A DNA stretch of 64,000 nt from SSF14 sp046331245 (GTDB taxonomy: Bacteria; Actinomycetota; Acidimicrobiia; Acidimicrobiales; Microtrichaceae). The notes under the pieces are model-generated. The model made no database searches and was not told the origin of the DNA. It worked only from the letters and a program-made list of their open reading frames with translations. The stretch is taken from positions 496,001 through 560,000 of the forward strand of contig JAXLRH010000001.1 in NCBI GenBank assembly GCA_046331245.1, written 5' to 3'. Shown here in pieces: positions 33,923 to 48,263 of this stretch (the stretch's first letter is position 1; each line of letters opens with the position of its first letter). Position numbers and translations under genes: made by a program.

Positions 33923-34939
33923 GTGTTCCCGAAATCGTTCGAGTCGACATCGGTGGTGCTGGACGGGTCGCTCCGGGACGGTTGGTCCGGTACGCCGGTG
34001 GTGACCACCGACGAGGTCACGGTGCCGGTGCACGCCGTGGGTCTGCACTACGGGCAGATCGCGTTCGAGGGGTTGCGCGCCCGTGTGATGGACGGTCGCG
34101 GTGAGGCGTTCCGTCCGGACCTCCACTGGGAGCGACTCTGTCGTTCGATGTCGCGGCTCGCGATGCCGGAGATCGACCGGTCGGCGTTCGACCTGGCACT
34201 CGGCCTGCTCCTGGCGCGGATCCCCGACCACGGCCGCGCCGACGAGTACCTCTACGTTCGCCCCATCGTGGTCGCGATGGACGCCGATTGGGGCATGGGT
34301 GGCGCCACCTCGTTCCGGCTCCACGTGGTCGCGGGCTGGACCCGTGAGGCGTTCGACCGGGTCCCTCACGTGGTCGCGCTGGTCGAGGCGCAGCGCCGGC
34401 GCTCGTGGCCCGGCGGGACCGGCGACGTGAAGATCCCCGCGAACTACGGCCCGGCCTTCGCGGCGCAGCGACGCGCCCGGGCCGCCGGCGCGCACACCGT
34501 GCTGTGGCTCGACCCCGAGGACCGCACCGTCGAGGAGTTCTCGAGCATGAACGCGGTGGTGGTCGACGACGCCGGCCGCCTGCTCGCGCCGGCGCCGGGC
34601 GCCACCGTTCTCGACGGCGTGACCCGGCGCACGATCGTCGAGCTCGCGCGGGACGCCGGCATGGTCGTCGACGAGGGCCCGCTGCGGTGGCCGGATCCGT
34701 TCGCCGGCGAGGAGGGCGTGCGCGGCGTGCTCCTCGCGACCGGCACGGCGGCGGGCATGGCCGTCGTGCACGAGGTCACCGAGTCGTCTGCGGGAGGCGA
34801 GGCGCGGACGTGGCGCTCGTCGACGGGCGGCGACGCGTTCGCCGAGCTGCGGACGCTCGTGGACGCGTGTCTCTGGGGCGACGGTCGCCCGGAGTGGTGG
34901 GTGCCCGCCGATCGGTTGACCGGCACCGCGGTCTCGTGA
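33923..34939 (+). CDS. Class IV (branched-chain-like) aminotransferase
   Basis: 338-aa fold-type IV PLP enzyme. The PLP lysine is in GDVKIPANYG (residue about 171), and an EEFSSMNAVVV block and a TGTAAGMAVV phosphate-binding loop follow. Family members are branched-chain, D-amino acid or aminodeoxychorismate-lyase-like enzymes, and the sequence does not decide among them. The start is uncertain: GTG 33923 is used, with TAGGCT 10 nt upstream; no ATG exists nearby. The stop overlaps the Ldh2-type dehydrogenase gene start (GTGA). Confidence 0.82.
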   Translation: MFPKSFESTSVVLDGSLRDGWSGTPVVTTDEVTVPVHAVGLHYGQIAFEGLRARVMDGRGEAFRPDLHWERLCRSMSRLAMPEIDRSAFDLALGLLLARIPDHGRADEYLYVRPIVVAMDADWGMGGATSFRLHVVAGWTREAFDRVPHVVALVEAQRRRSWPGGTGDVKIPANYGPAFAAQRRARAAGAHTVLWLDPEDRTVEEFSSMNAVVVDDAGRLLAPAPGATVLDGVTRRTIVELARDAGMVVDEGPLRWPDPFAGEEGVRGVLLATGTAAGMAVVHEVTESSAGGEARTWRSSTGGDAFAELRTLVDACLWGDGRPEWWVPADRLTGTAVS

Positions 34940-35946
34940 CGACCGTCGCAGTCGACCGTGAGCGCGCCGTCGGCGCGCTGACGCGCTGGCTCGAGTCGCT
35001 CGGGCTCCCGGCCCGCGTCGCGGGTGTCGTCGTCGAACACGTCGTCGCGGCAGAGTCGGTGGGGCGCCGGACGCACGGCCTCCGGCTCCTCCCGCACCTC
35101 GCCCGCGGTCTCGCGCGGTCGGCGGAGCTGCCCGACGACGTGGCGGTGGCCGAGCAGGAGGCCGGAACGCTCGTCGTGGACGGCGCGGGGCTCCCCGGGA
35201 TCTTCGTGGTGCAGCGGGCGATCGACGAGCTGATCCGTGGGCACGCCGGCGGGCGCCGGTCGATGTCGGTGGGCATCGTGGGATTCGCCGGGACCACCGG
35301 CTGTCTCGGTCTGTACGCCCACCGTCTCGCGGAGGCCGGGCTCACGGGGCTGGTGTTGGCCACGTCGCCGCCCATCATGGCCACGCCGGGAGGCATCGCT
35401 CCGATCCTCGGCACCAACGCGATCTCGTTCGGCGCGCCGGCTGGTGACGGCGCACCCCTCGTGGGCGACTTCGCGTCGAGCGAGCGCACCTACGGCGACA
35501 TCGCGCTCGCCCGGGATCGTGGCGAATCCGTGCCGCTCGGAGTCATGCTGGACCACGCCGGGACACCGACCGAGGACCCGTCGGCGATCGTCGACGGCAC
35601 GCTGCTGCCGAGCGGTGGCCAACGCGGCTGGTGTCAGGCGCTGATGGTGGAGGTGCTCGCCGGAGCGCTGACCGGCGGCAAGGTCGGCAACGGGCCCGGA
35701 GGCGAGTCGGTGCTCGTCCTGTCCTTCGCGCAGGACGCGTTCGCGGCCGCGGATGCTCCACAGGCGACCGCGGCCCTGGTGGAGGAGATCCGGTCCGCCG
35801 AGCCCGGGCCCGGCGCCGCCTCACCCCACGTCCCGGGCGATCGGTTCGAGGCCCTCCGCCGCCCCGCTGCCGTGGTCGACGTCGGCGCGGAGATCCTCGA
35901 CCGCATCGAGGCGATGGGCGGACCGGTCCTCGCCGACCGTCGGTGA
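34936..35946 (+). CDS. Ldh2/malate-lactate dehydrogenase-2 family oxidoreductase
   Basis: 336-aa NAD(P)-dependent 2-hydroxy/2-keto (or cyclic imine) oxidoreductase of PF02615. GRRTHGLRLLPHL carries the conserved His/Arg of the family, and GTNAISFGAP and VVDGTLLPSGGQRG correspond to cofactor and active-site loops. Relatives include ureidoglycolate dehydrogenase, delta1-piperideine-2-carboxylate reductase and (S)-sulfolactate dehydrogenase. Coupling to the class IV aminotransferase gene suggests interconversion of a 2-keto acid with an amino acid and a hydroxy acid. The substrate is unknown. Confidence 0.85.
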   Translation: MTTVAVDRERAVGALTRWLESLGLPARVAGVVVEHVVAAESVGRRTHGLRLLPHLARGLARSAELPDDVAVAEQEAGTLVVDGAGLPGIFVVQRAIDELIRGHAGGRRSMSVGIVGFAGTTGCLGLYAHRLAEAGLTGLVLATSPPIMATPGGIAPILGTNAISFGAPAGDGAPLVGDFASSERTYGDIALARDRGESVPLGVMLDHAGTPTEDPSAIVDGTLLPSGGQRGWCQALMVEVLAGALTGGKVGNGPGGESVLVLSFAQDAFAAADAPQATAALVEEIRSAEPGPGAASPHVPGDRFEALRRPAAVVDVGAEILDRIEAMGGPVLADRR

Positions 35947-35991
35947 GGCGGAGCGGCCCGGAATCCGGCAGGAGCGCCGGGTAACCTCGCG

Positions 35992-36025
35992 AAGGTTCGC
36001 CGTCGCGGGGCGCGAACCTGGGAGG
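35992..36025 (+). promoter_or_regulatory. Candidate -10 box and strong ribosome site for radical SAM gene
   Basis: TAACCT at 35992-35997 and GGAGG at 36021-36025, the latter 7 nt before ATG 36033. This gene uses a leadered start, unlike many neighbours. Confidence 0.4.
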
Positions 36026-36032
36026 ACGATCG

Positions 36033-38489
36033 ATGAGTGTTGTCGTGGTCAGACGGTGGGGGCGATGGTTCACCGTCGAGCGGCCCGGCGCAGCACCGTC
36101 TCCCACCGACCTCGACGGGCTGCTGGCCCGCATCGCCGGCTCCGCCCACTCGTTCGCCGCCGAGCCCACCCCCCGAGGCGCGCTCGACCCGGCGGACGCC
36201 GTGGCCCCGCTCTGGGGCGTGGCCGGGTTGCTCACCCCCGACGGCGTCGTCGCCGAGGACCCCGACGGGCGTCCCGTCGCGATGGGGCCGGACGAGCTGC
36301 GAGTACTGGACGCGCTGACCGGATCGACCACCGTTGCCGACCTCCTCCGGGAGTCGGGCGCCGCCGCGGGCGCGCTGGAGCGGCTGGTGGTCGCGGGCAA
36401 GGTGGTCCACGGCGATCCGGCGACCGACGCGCGTTGGACGAGGCAGTCGGTGACGGCGCGCCTGGGCAACGACCGGCCCTACGCGACCGTCATGGACAGC
36501 GCGGTGCATCCGTCCGACTCCGGGCTGCCGGGTCGGACTCCCGTCTACGCGCTCTGGCACCAGGCGTACGGGCCGCAGCTCGGGATCGGCATGGTCACCG
36601 CGGCCGCCCGGGCCCACGACGACGGCTCGCTCAACGAGACGTTCGAGATCCGCCGGCCCGAGCTCCTCTCGTCGATCCGCGAGGACCTCGAGCGCCGCCC
36701 CGGTCCGGCCGTGCTGCTCCTGAGCAACTTCATCTGGACCATCGAGGACAACCTCGACGCGGCGAGGGAGCTCACGGCGCTCGAGCCACGGCTCCTCGTC
36801 GTGCACGGCGGGCCGTCGACGCCCAGCTACGAGCGCGACGTGCAGCGCTTCCTCGAGGAGCACGGGCCGATCGCCCACGTGCTCGTACGCGGCGAGGGCG
36901 AGCGGACGATCGGGGAGGTGCTCGCCGCCGTGGCCGAGCGGGGGATGGATCCGGAGCGGCTCTCGTCCGTCGCGGGCATCGCGTTCGTCGAGCCCGGCTC
37001 CGGCACGGTGGTCTCGACCCCCGACCGGCCCCGAATCGCCGAGCTCGACGATCTGCCGTCGCCGTACCTCACGGGTGAGTTCGACCACCTCGTCCTCGAG
37101 GACAACTTCATCCCGATGGCGCTCGAGACCAACCGCGGTTGCCCGTACGGCTGCACCTTCTGCGACTGGGGTTCGGCGACCAACTCGCGGATTCGCTGGT
37201 TCTCCCTGGAGCGGGTGCGAGCGGAGATCGACTGGCTCGCCTCGCGAAACGTCGACTCGGTCTTCGTCACGGATGCCAACTTCGGCGTCCACTCGCGCGA
37301 CGTCGAGACGGCGCGACACTTCGCGGCGGCACGCGGCGAGAGCGGCGCGTTCGACCACGTGATCTGGCAACCGGCGAAGAACACCACGAAGCACCTGATC
37401 CCGATCCTCCGGATCCTGCAGGGAGCCGGAGTCGTCTCCGACCTGTCCATCCCCCTGCAGACCACGGACCCGGCCACGCTCGAGGCGATCGGACGGTCCA
37501 ACATCTCGACCGAACGACTGATGGAGCTGGCCCGCGAGATGCGGTGCCAGTCGATCCCCGTCCGGTCCGACCTGATGCTCGGTCTTCCGGGCCAGACACG
37601 TGAGAGCTACCGCGCCGACCTGCAGCTGATGTTCGACCAGGAGATCGTTCCCCGCACGTGGGTCACGCTCGGCTTGCCGAACGCGCCGATGAACGAGCCG
37701 GGGTACCGATCGCGGTTCGGCATCTCCCTCGACGACCACGGCGTCGTCGTCGCCACCGCGATGTGCTCGTTCGAGGATCGCGAGATGATGCTGCGGCTGC
37801 GTCGGATCTTCATGGCTGCCGAGGTGTACGGCGTGCTGCGTCACCTGCTTCGCTGGCTCCAGTGGGACCACGGCCTGGAGGCGACGACGGTGCTGGACCA
37901 CCTCAGCGACCTCACGCTCGCCGAGCCCGACCGCTATCCCTCGCTCACCTGGCTGGTCGAGTCGTTCGACCTCCACCCCTTGCCGCCGGCGGGGTGGACG
38001 TCGTTCTACGACGACGTGCGCTCGTTCGTCGTGGAACGACTGGGAATCGCGTCGAGCGACACCGGCCTCGACTGCGTGCTGCGAGTCCAACAGGCCTTGA
38101 TGCCGACGCCGGGTCGAGCCCTGCCGGCGACCGTGGCGCTCGAGCACGACTACGTCGGCTACTACCTCGACGCCACCGTCCCGCTCTACGGCTCGAGCGG
38201 TCGGCCCGAACCCGTCGGCCTCCTCACGTCACGTGAGTCGGGGTCGCTGACCGTTGCCGGCGACCCGGCATCGCTCGCGGTGCACGGGATGGACCTCTCC
38301 GGGGATCCCCGCGACATCCGCCACGGCAGTACCTACTACGTGGTCAACACGACCGCGCACGAGCTGGACTCACCGTTGCTGCGCCTGCTGCCCGAGGTGC
38401 TCCATCGCTTCGACCACGGTCGGATCGCCGAGCTGACCGCCGAGCGACGGGCGTTGGCGACGACGGCGTCGCCGGTTCGGATCGCGTAG
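36033..38489 (+). CDS. Large B12-binding radical SAM enzyme with N-terminal helical domain
   Basis: 818-aa protein. Residues about 60-130 look like a PqqD/RRE-type winged helix or other small helical domain (DELRVLDALTG...VADLLRESG...LERLVVAGKVV). A B12-binding-like Rossmann segment (VVHGGPSTPSYERD, 257-270) follows, then the radical SAM core with C370, C374 and C377 in RGCPYGCTFCDWG. A ~250-residue C-terminal region is unassigned. It is unlike copies A and B, so it is a separate enzyme. A recognition domain would fit a RiPP or peptide substrate, but no precursor peptide was found next to it. It stands alone between an Ldh2 gene and a convergent lipoprotein gene. Confidence 0.88.
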   Translation: MSVVVVRRWGRWFTVERPGAAPSPTDLDGLLARIAGSAHSFAAEPTPRGALDPADAVAPLWGVAGLLTPDGVVAEDPDGRPVAMGPDELRVLDALTGSTTVADLLRESGAAAGALERLVVAGKVVHGDPATDARWTRQSVTARLGNDRPYATVMDSAVHPSDSGLPGRTPVYALWHQAYGPQLGIGMVTAAARAHDDGSLNETFEIRRPELLSSIREDLERRPGPAVLLLSNFIWTIEDNLDAARELTALEPRLLVVHGGPSTPSYERDVQRFLEEHGPIAHVLVRGEGERTIGEVLAAVAERGMDPERLSSVAGIAFVEPGSGTVVSTPDRPRIAELDDLPSPYLTGEFDHLVLEDNFIPMALETNRGCPYGCTFCDWGSATNSRIRWFSLERVRAEIDWLASRNVDSVFVTDANFGVHSRDVETARHFAAARGESGAFDHVIWQPAKNTTKHLIPILRILQGAGVVSDLSIPLQTTDPATLEAIGRSNISTERLMELAREMRCQSIPVRSDLMLGLPGQTRESYRADLQLMFDQEIVPRTWVTLGLPNAPMNEPGYRSRFGISLDDHGVVVATAMCSFEDREMMLRLRRIFMAAEVYGVLRHLLRWLQWDHGLEATTVLDHLSDLTLAEPDRYPSLTWLVESFDLHPLPPAGWTSFYDDVRSFVVERLGIASSDTGLDCVLRVQQALMPTPGRALPATVALEHDYVGYYLDATVPLYGSSGRPEPVGLLTSRESGSLTVAGDPASLAVHGMDLSGDPRDIRHGSTYYVVNTTAHELDSPLLRLLPEVLHRFDHGRIAELTAERRALATTASPVRIA

Positions 38490-38505
38490 GCGGTCGACGG
38501 CCCGA

Positions 38506-38524
38506 CCGGCACGGGAGGTGCCGG
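38506..38524. terminator. Hairpin between convergent genes
   Basis: CCGGCAC-gggag-GTGCCGG: a perfect 7-bp stem with a 5-nt loop in the 48-bp gap between the radical SAM and lipoprotein genes. There is no U-tract; it could still slow polymerase from both sides. Confidence 0.45.
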
Positions 38525-38537
38525 CGCCCCGGACCGG

Positions 38538-39353
38538 TCAGTCCCGCTGCGGCTCGATCTGCGGGCACTTCTCCCGCGTGTACTGACGGATCGCCGGGAA
38601 GGTCGCCGCGAAGAGCGGGTCGCTCGGCACGGTGATCAGGCTCAGCGCGTCCGTCAGCGCTGCGATGTCCTGCGCGGCGTCGGCCCGCTGGTAGGCCCGC
38701 GAGAACACCCCGGAGAGGCGGACGAACTCGGGGATCGGGTTGGCGGTCACCCCCGCGTTCCACGAGGCGGACACCGACAGCGCCATCGGAACGAGCTGGG
38801 CCTTCAGCACCTCGAACTTGGCGCCCGCGTTCGTCTTGAGCTGCTGGGTGAGGAACCAGGCGGTCCGCATGGCGACGCAGTAGTTGTCGTTGGGCACGTC
38901 CGGAGGGGTCGTGGTGGTGGTCGAGGTGGTGGTGGTCGGCGGCGGCGGCGGCGGGAGCGTCGTCGGGGCCGGCAGGGTGGTCGTGGTGCTGGTGGTGGTG
39001 GTCGGGGCGTGCAGGGCGGCGAGCATCTCCGCGTTCGACAGGCGGGACAGGTACGCAGCGGTCGATTCTCCCGGCAGTTGCAGCGGCGGCGCGTCCGGGG
39101 AGCCGTACGCCGGCGACGCCTTCGCCCACGTCAACAGGCCGGTCTCGGCGTCGACGACGACCTTCGTGTTGACCGAGCCCGGGCGGTTGCTGAAGCCCCC
39201 GGGGCCCCCGAAGCCTCCGCCGTCGGAATCGTCGGGCGGGAGGAGGGCCTTCCGCGCGACGACGTCGGCACCCTGGGCGCCGAGTGCGAGGCCACAGCCG
39301 CACAGCAACACGACGAGGAGGCCCGCCATGGCCGCGCGAAGTCCCCGTTGCAT
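38538..39353 (-). CDS. Lipoprotein with Thr/Pro-rich linker, unknown
   Basis: 271-aa secreted lipoprotein: signal peptide with lipobox LCGC (Cys20), a Gly-rich stretch, a ~35-residue linker made almost only of Thr, Pro and Ser (about residues 120-160), then a helical C-terminal domain with two cysteines (NYCVAM and KCPQIE) that may form a disulfide. No family recognised. ATG 39353 is chosen over ATG 39362 because TACCAT ends 7 nt before it and the longer start would lie inside that box. It is divergent from rpoB. The linker suggests a domain held away from the membrane through the cell wall. Confidence 0.78.
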   Translation of the reverse strand: MQRGLRAAMAGLLVVLLCGCGLALGAQGADVVARKALLPPDDSDGGGFGGPGGFSNRPGSVNTKVVVDAETGLLTWAKASPAYGSPDAPPLQLPGESTAAYLSRLSNAEMLAALHAPTTTTSTTTTLPAPTTLPPPPPPTTTTSTTTTTPPDVPNDNYCVAMRTAWFLTQQLKTNAGAKFEVLKAQLVPMALSVSASWNAGVTANPIPEFVRLSGVFSRAYQRADAAQDIAALTDALSLITVPSDPLFAATFPAIRQYTREKCPQIEPQRD

Positions 39354-39360
39354 GGGACTC

Positions 39361-39366
39361 ATGGTA
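39361..39366 (-). promoter_or_regulatory. Leaderless -10 box for lipoprotein gene
   Basis: TACCAT on the minus strand, 7 nt before ATG 39353. Confidence 0.5.
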
Positions 39367-39463
39367 ACGGCCGGTCCGCGAACCGGGCACGCGGCCGTCC
39401 CGTGGCGGCCGCGACGGCCCGCCCGCCGTCGCTGAACATCGTTCATCGCCCTCCAACAAATGC

Positions 39464-39492
39464 TTGACCCCTGTCGGGTCCCGTCGTACCCT
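39464..39492 (+). promoter_or_regulatory. rpoB promoter P1
   Basis: TTGACC (39464-39469), 17-nt spacer, TACCCT (39487-39492). This is a near-consensus housekeeping sigma promoter. Predicted start is near 39499, giving a 5' leader of ~165 nt. Confidence 0.7.
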
Positions 39493-39493
39493 G

Positions 39494-39516
39494 CCGGGAC
39501 CTCGACAGGTCCCCGG
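39494..39516. repeat. Inverted repeat at P1 start site
   Basis: CCGGGACCT-cgac-AGGTCCCCGG: nine-bp arms with one extra C, directly downstream of the P1 -10 box and over the predicted start site. It could be an operator or a 5' mRNA hairpin. Confidence 0.5.
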
Positions 39517-39527
39517 AATCGCCCGGG

Positions 39528-39556
39528 TTGACCTGTGGTGCCGCGGTTCCTATTCT
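39528..39556 (+). promoter_or_regulatory. rpoB promoter P2
   Basis: TTGACC (39528-39533), 17-nt spacer, TATTCT (39551-39556). It has the same -35 and spacing as P1, 64 bp downstream. Predicted leader is ~100 nt. The 310-bp gap before rpoB holds these two promoters, the inverted repeat and a GAGGAG ribosome site; no gene was seen in it. Confidence 0.72.
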
Positions 39557-39663
39557 TATGGGTTGCCGTGCTGCCCCCGCTCCGCTTCCGCACTTTCCGG
39601 TGTGGTCCGGCGCGCCTCAGCACCGGCCGCTTGCCGCACCACCATCTCATCGAGGAGTAGGCC

Positions 39664-43260
<3,597 letters not shown>

Positions 43261-43265
43261 TCCAG

Positions 43266-47195
<3,930 letters not shown>

Positions 47196-47221
47196 CCGCC
47201 AACCCCCGTCGGGAAGTTCTT

Positions 47222-47251
47222 TTGCGGCCTCCGAGGCCGCACTACTAGCCT
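47222..47251 (+). promoter_or_regulatory. Candidate rpsL promoter with embedded hairpin
   Basis: TTGCGG (47222-47227), 18-nt spacer, TAGCCT (47246-47251). The spacer holds the hairpin GCGGCCT-ccg-AGGCCGC (47224-47240). The 148-bp rpoC-rpsL gap contains nothing else recognisable. The hairpin lacks a following U-tract, so I do not call it a terminator. Confidence 0.4.
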
Positions 47252-47343
47252 GACCAGCGGATTTCCCGCGTCCCGAGTTGGCATCGCCGCCTCGGTGGAG
47301 ACGCCGGACACCACCCATGCACTGAAGTTTCGAAAGGTTTGCT

Positions 47344-47715
47344 GTGCCCACCATTGAGCAGTTGGTCCGCAAGGGCCGCCAGTCAAAACGCCGCAAGGAG
47401 TCCACTCCTGCGCTCAAGGGCGCTCCCCAGCGTCGCGGCGTCTGCACGCGTGTGTACACGAACACGCCCAAGAAGCCGAACTCGGCCCTCCGCAAGGTGG
47501 CCCGTGTGCGTCTGACCTCGGGCATCGAAGTGACGGCGTACATCCCCGGTGAGGGCCACAACCTCCAGGAGCACAGCATCGTGCTCGTCCGTGGCGGTCG
47601 TGTGAAGGACCTCCCCGGTGTCCGCTACAAGATCATCCGCGGCACGCTCGACACCTCCGGTGTGCGCGACCGCAAGCAGGCGCGTAGCCGCTACGGCGCC
47701 AAGAGGGAGAAGTAG
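47344..47715 (+). CDS. rpsL: 30S ribosomal protein S12
   Basis: 123-aa S12 of standard length. TPKKPNSALRK carries the streptomycin-related Lys (K43 equivalent) and GRVKDLPGVRY the K88 equivalent; both are wild type. It starts at GTG 47344 after a GAAAGG. It is first of rpsL-rpsG-fusA-tuf. Confidence 0.99.
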   Translation: MPTIEQLVRKGRQSKRRKESTPALKGAPQRRGVCTRVYTNTPKKPNSALRKVARVRLTSGIEVTAYIPGEGHNLQEHSIVLVRGGRVKDLPGVRYKIIRGTLDTSGVRDRKQARSRYGAKREK

Positions 47716-47717
47716 CC

Positions 47718-48188
47718 ATGCCCCGCAAGGGTCCAGCCCCGCGCCGTGAACTCATGCCCGATCCGGTCTACCGGTCGGTGCTCGTCACCCAGGTCATCAA
47801 CAAGGTCCTCCAGCGCGGCAAGCGCTCGACGGCCGAGCGGATCATGTACGACGCGCTGTCCATGATCGAGGCCAAGACCGGCGTCGAGCCGGTCGCCACC
47901 CTCAAGCGTGCGGTCGACAACGTCCGCCCCCAGCTCGAGGTCCGCAGCCGCCGCGTCGGTGGCGCCACCTACCAGGTGCCGGTCGAGGTCCGTCCCCGCC
48001 GCGCCAACACCCTCGCCATCCGTTGGCTCGTGGGCTACTCCCGCCAGCGCCGTGAGCGCACCATGGCCGAGCGCCTCGCCAACGAGCTGCTCGACGCCTC
48101 CAACGGTGTCGGTGCGTCCGTGAAGCGCAAGGACGACCTGCAGAAGATGGCCGAGTCCAACAAGGCGTTCGCCCACTACCGCTGGTAG
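47718..48188 (+). CDS. rpsG: 30S ribosomal protein S7
   Basis: 156-aa S7, normal length, 2 nt after rpsL. It begins PRKGPAPRREL and includes the 16S-binding VGGATYQVPVEVRPRR block. It nucleates assembly of the 30S head; in other bacteria S7 can repress this operon, but no specific leader structure was seen here. Confidence 0.99.
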   Translation: MPRKGPAPRRELMPDPVYRSVLVTQVINKVLQRGKRSTAERIMYDALSMIEAKTGVEPVATLKRAVDNVRPQLEVRSRRVGGATYQVPVEVRPRRANTLAIRWLVGYSRQRRERTMAERLANELLDASNGVGASVKRKDDLQKMAESNKAFAHYRW

Positions 48189-48263
48189 TGCCCCGGCGCC
48201 CCGGGCGGGCTGCCGACCACGACACCACGAACACCGAGCCAGCACGAAATCGAGAGACCAGAC

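Noticed and set aside
38880..39005. GGT/GTC-rich repeat as a minisatellite or CRISPR-like array
   Set aside because: It is the Thr/Pro linker codons of the lipoprotein read on the other strand; there is no regular spacer structure.
39354..39362. ATG 39362 as lipoprotein start
   Set aside because: It lies within the TACCAT promoter box; ATG 39353 has the right spacing and leaves a normal signal peptide.
47224..47240. Hairpin after rpoC as intrinsic terminator
   Set aside because: No U-tract follows, and it lies inside a promoter-like sequence; listed with that promoter instead.
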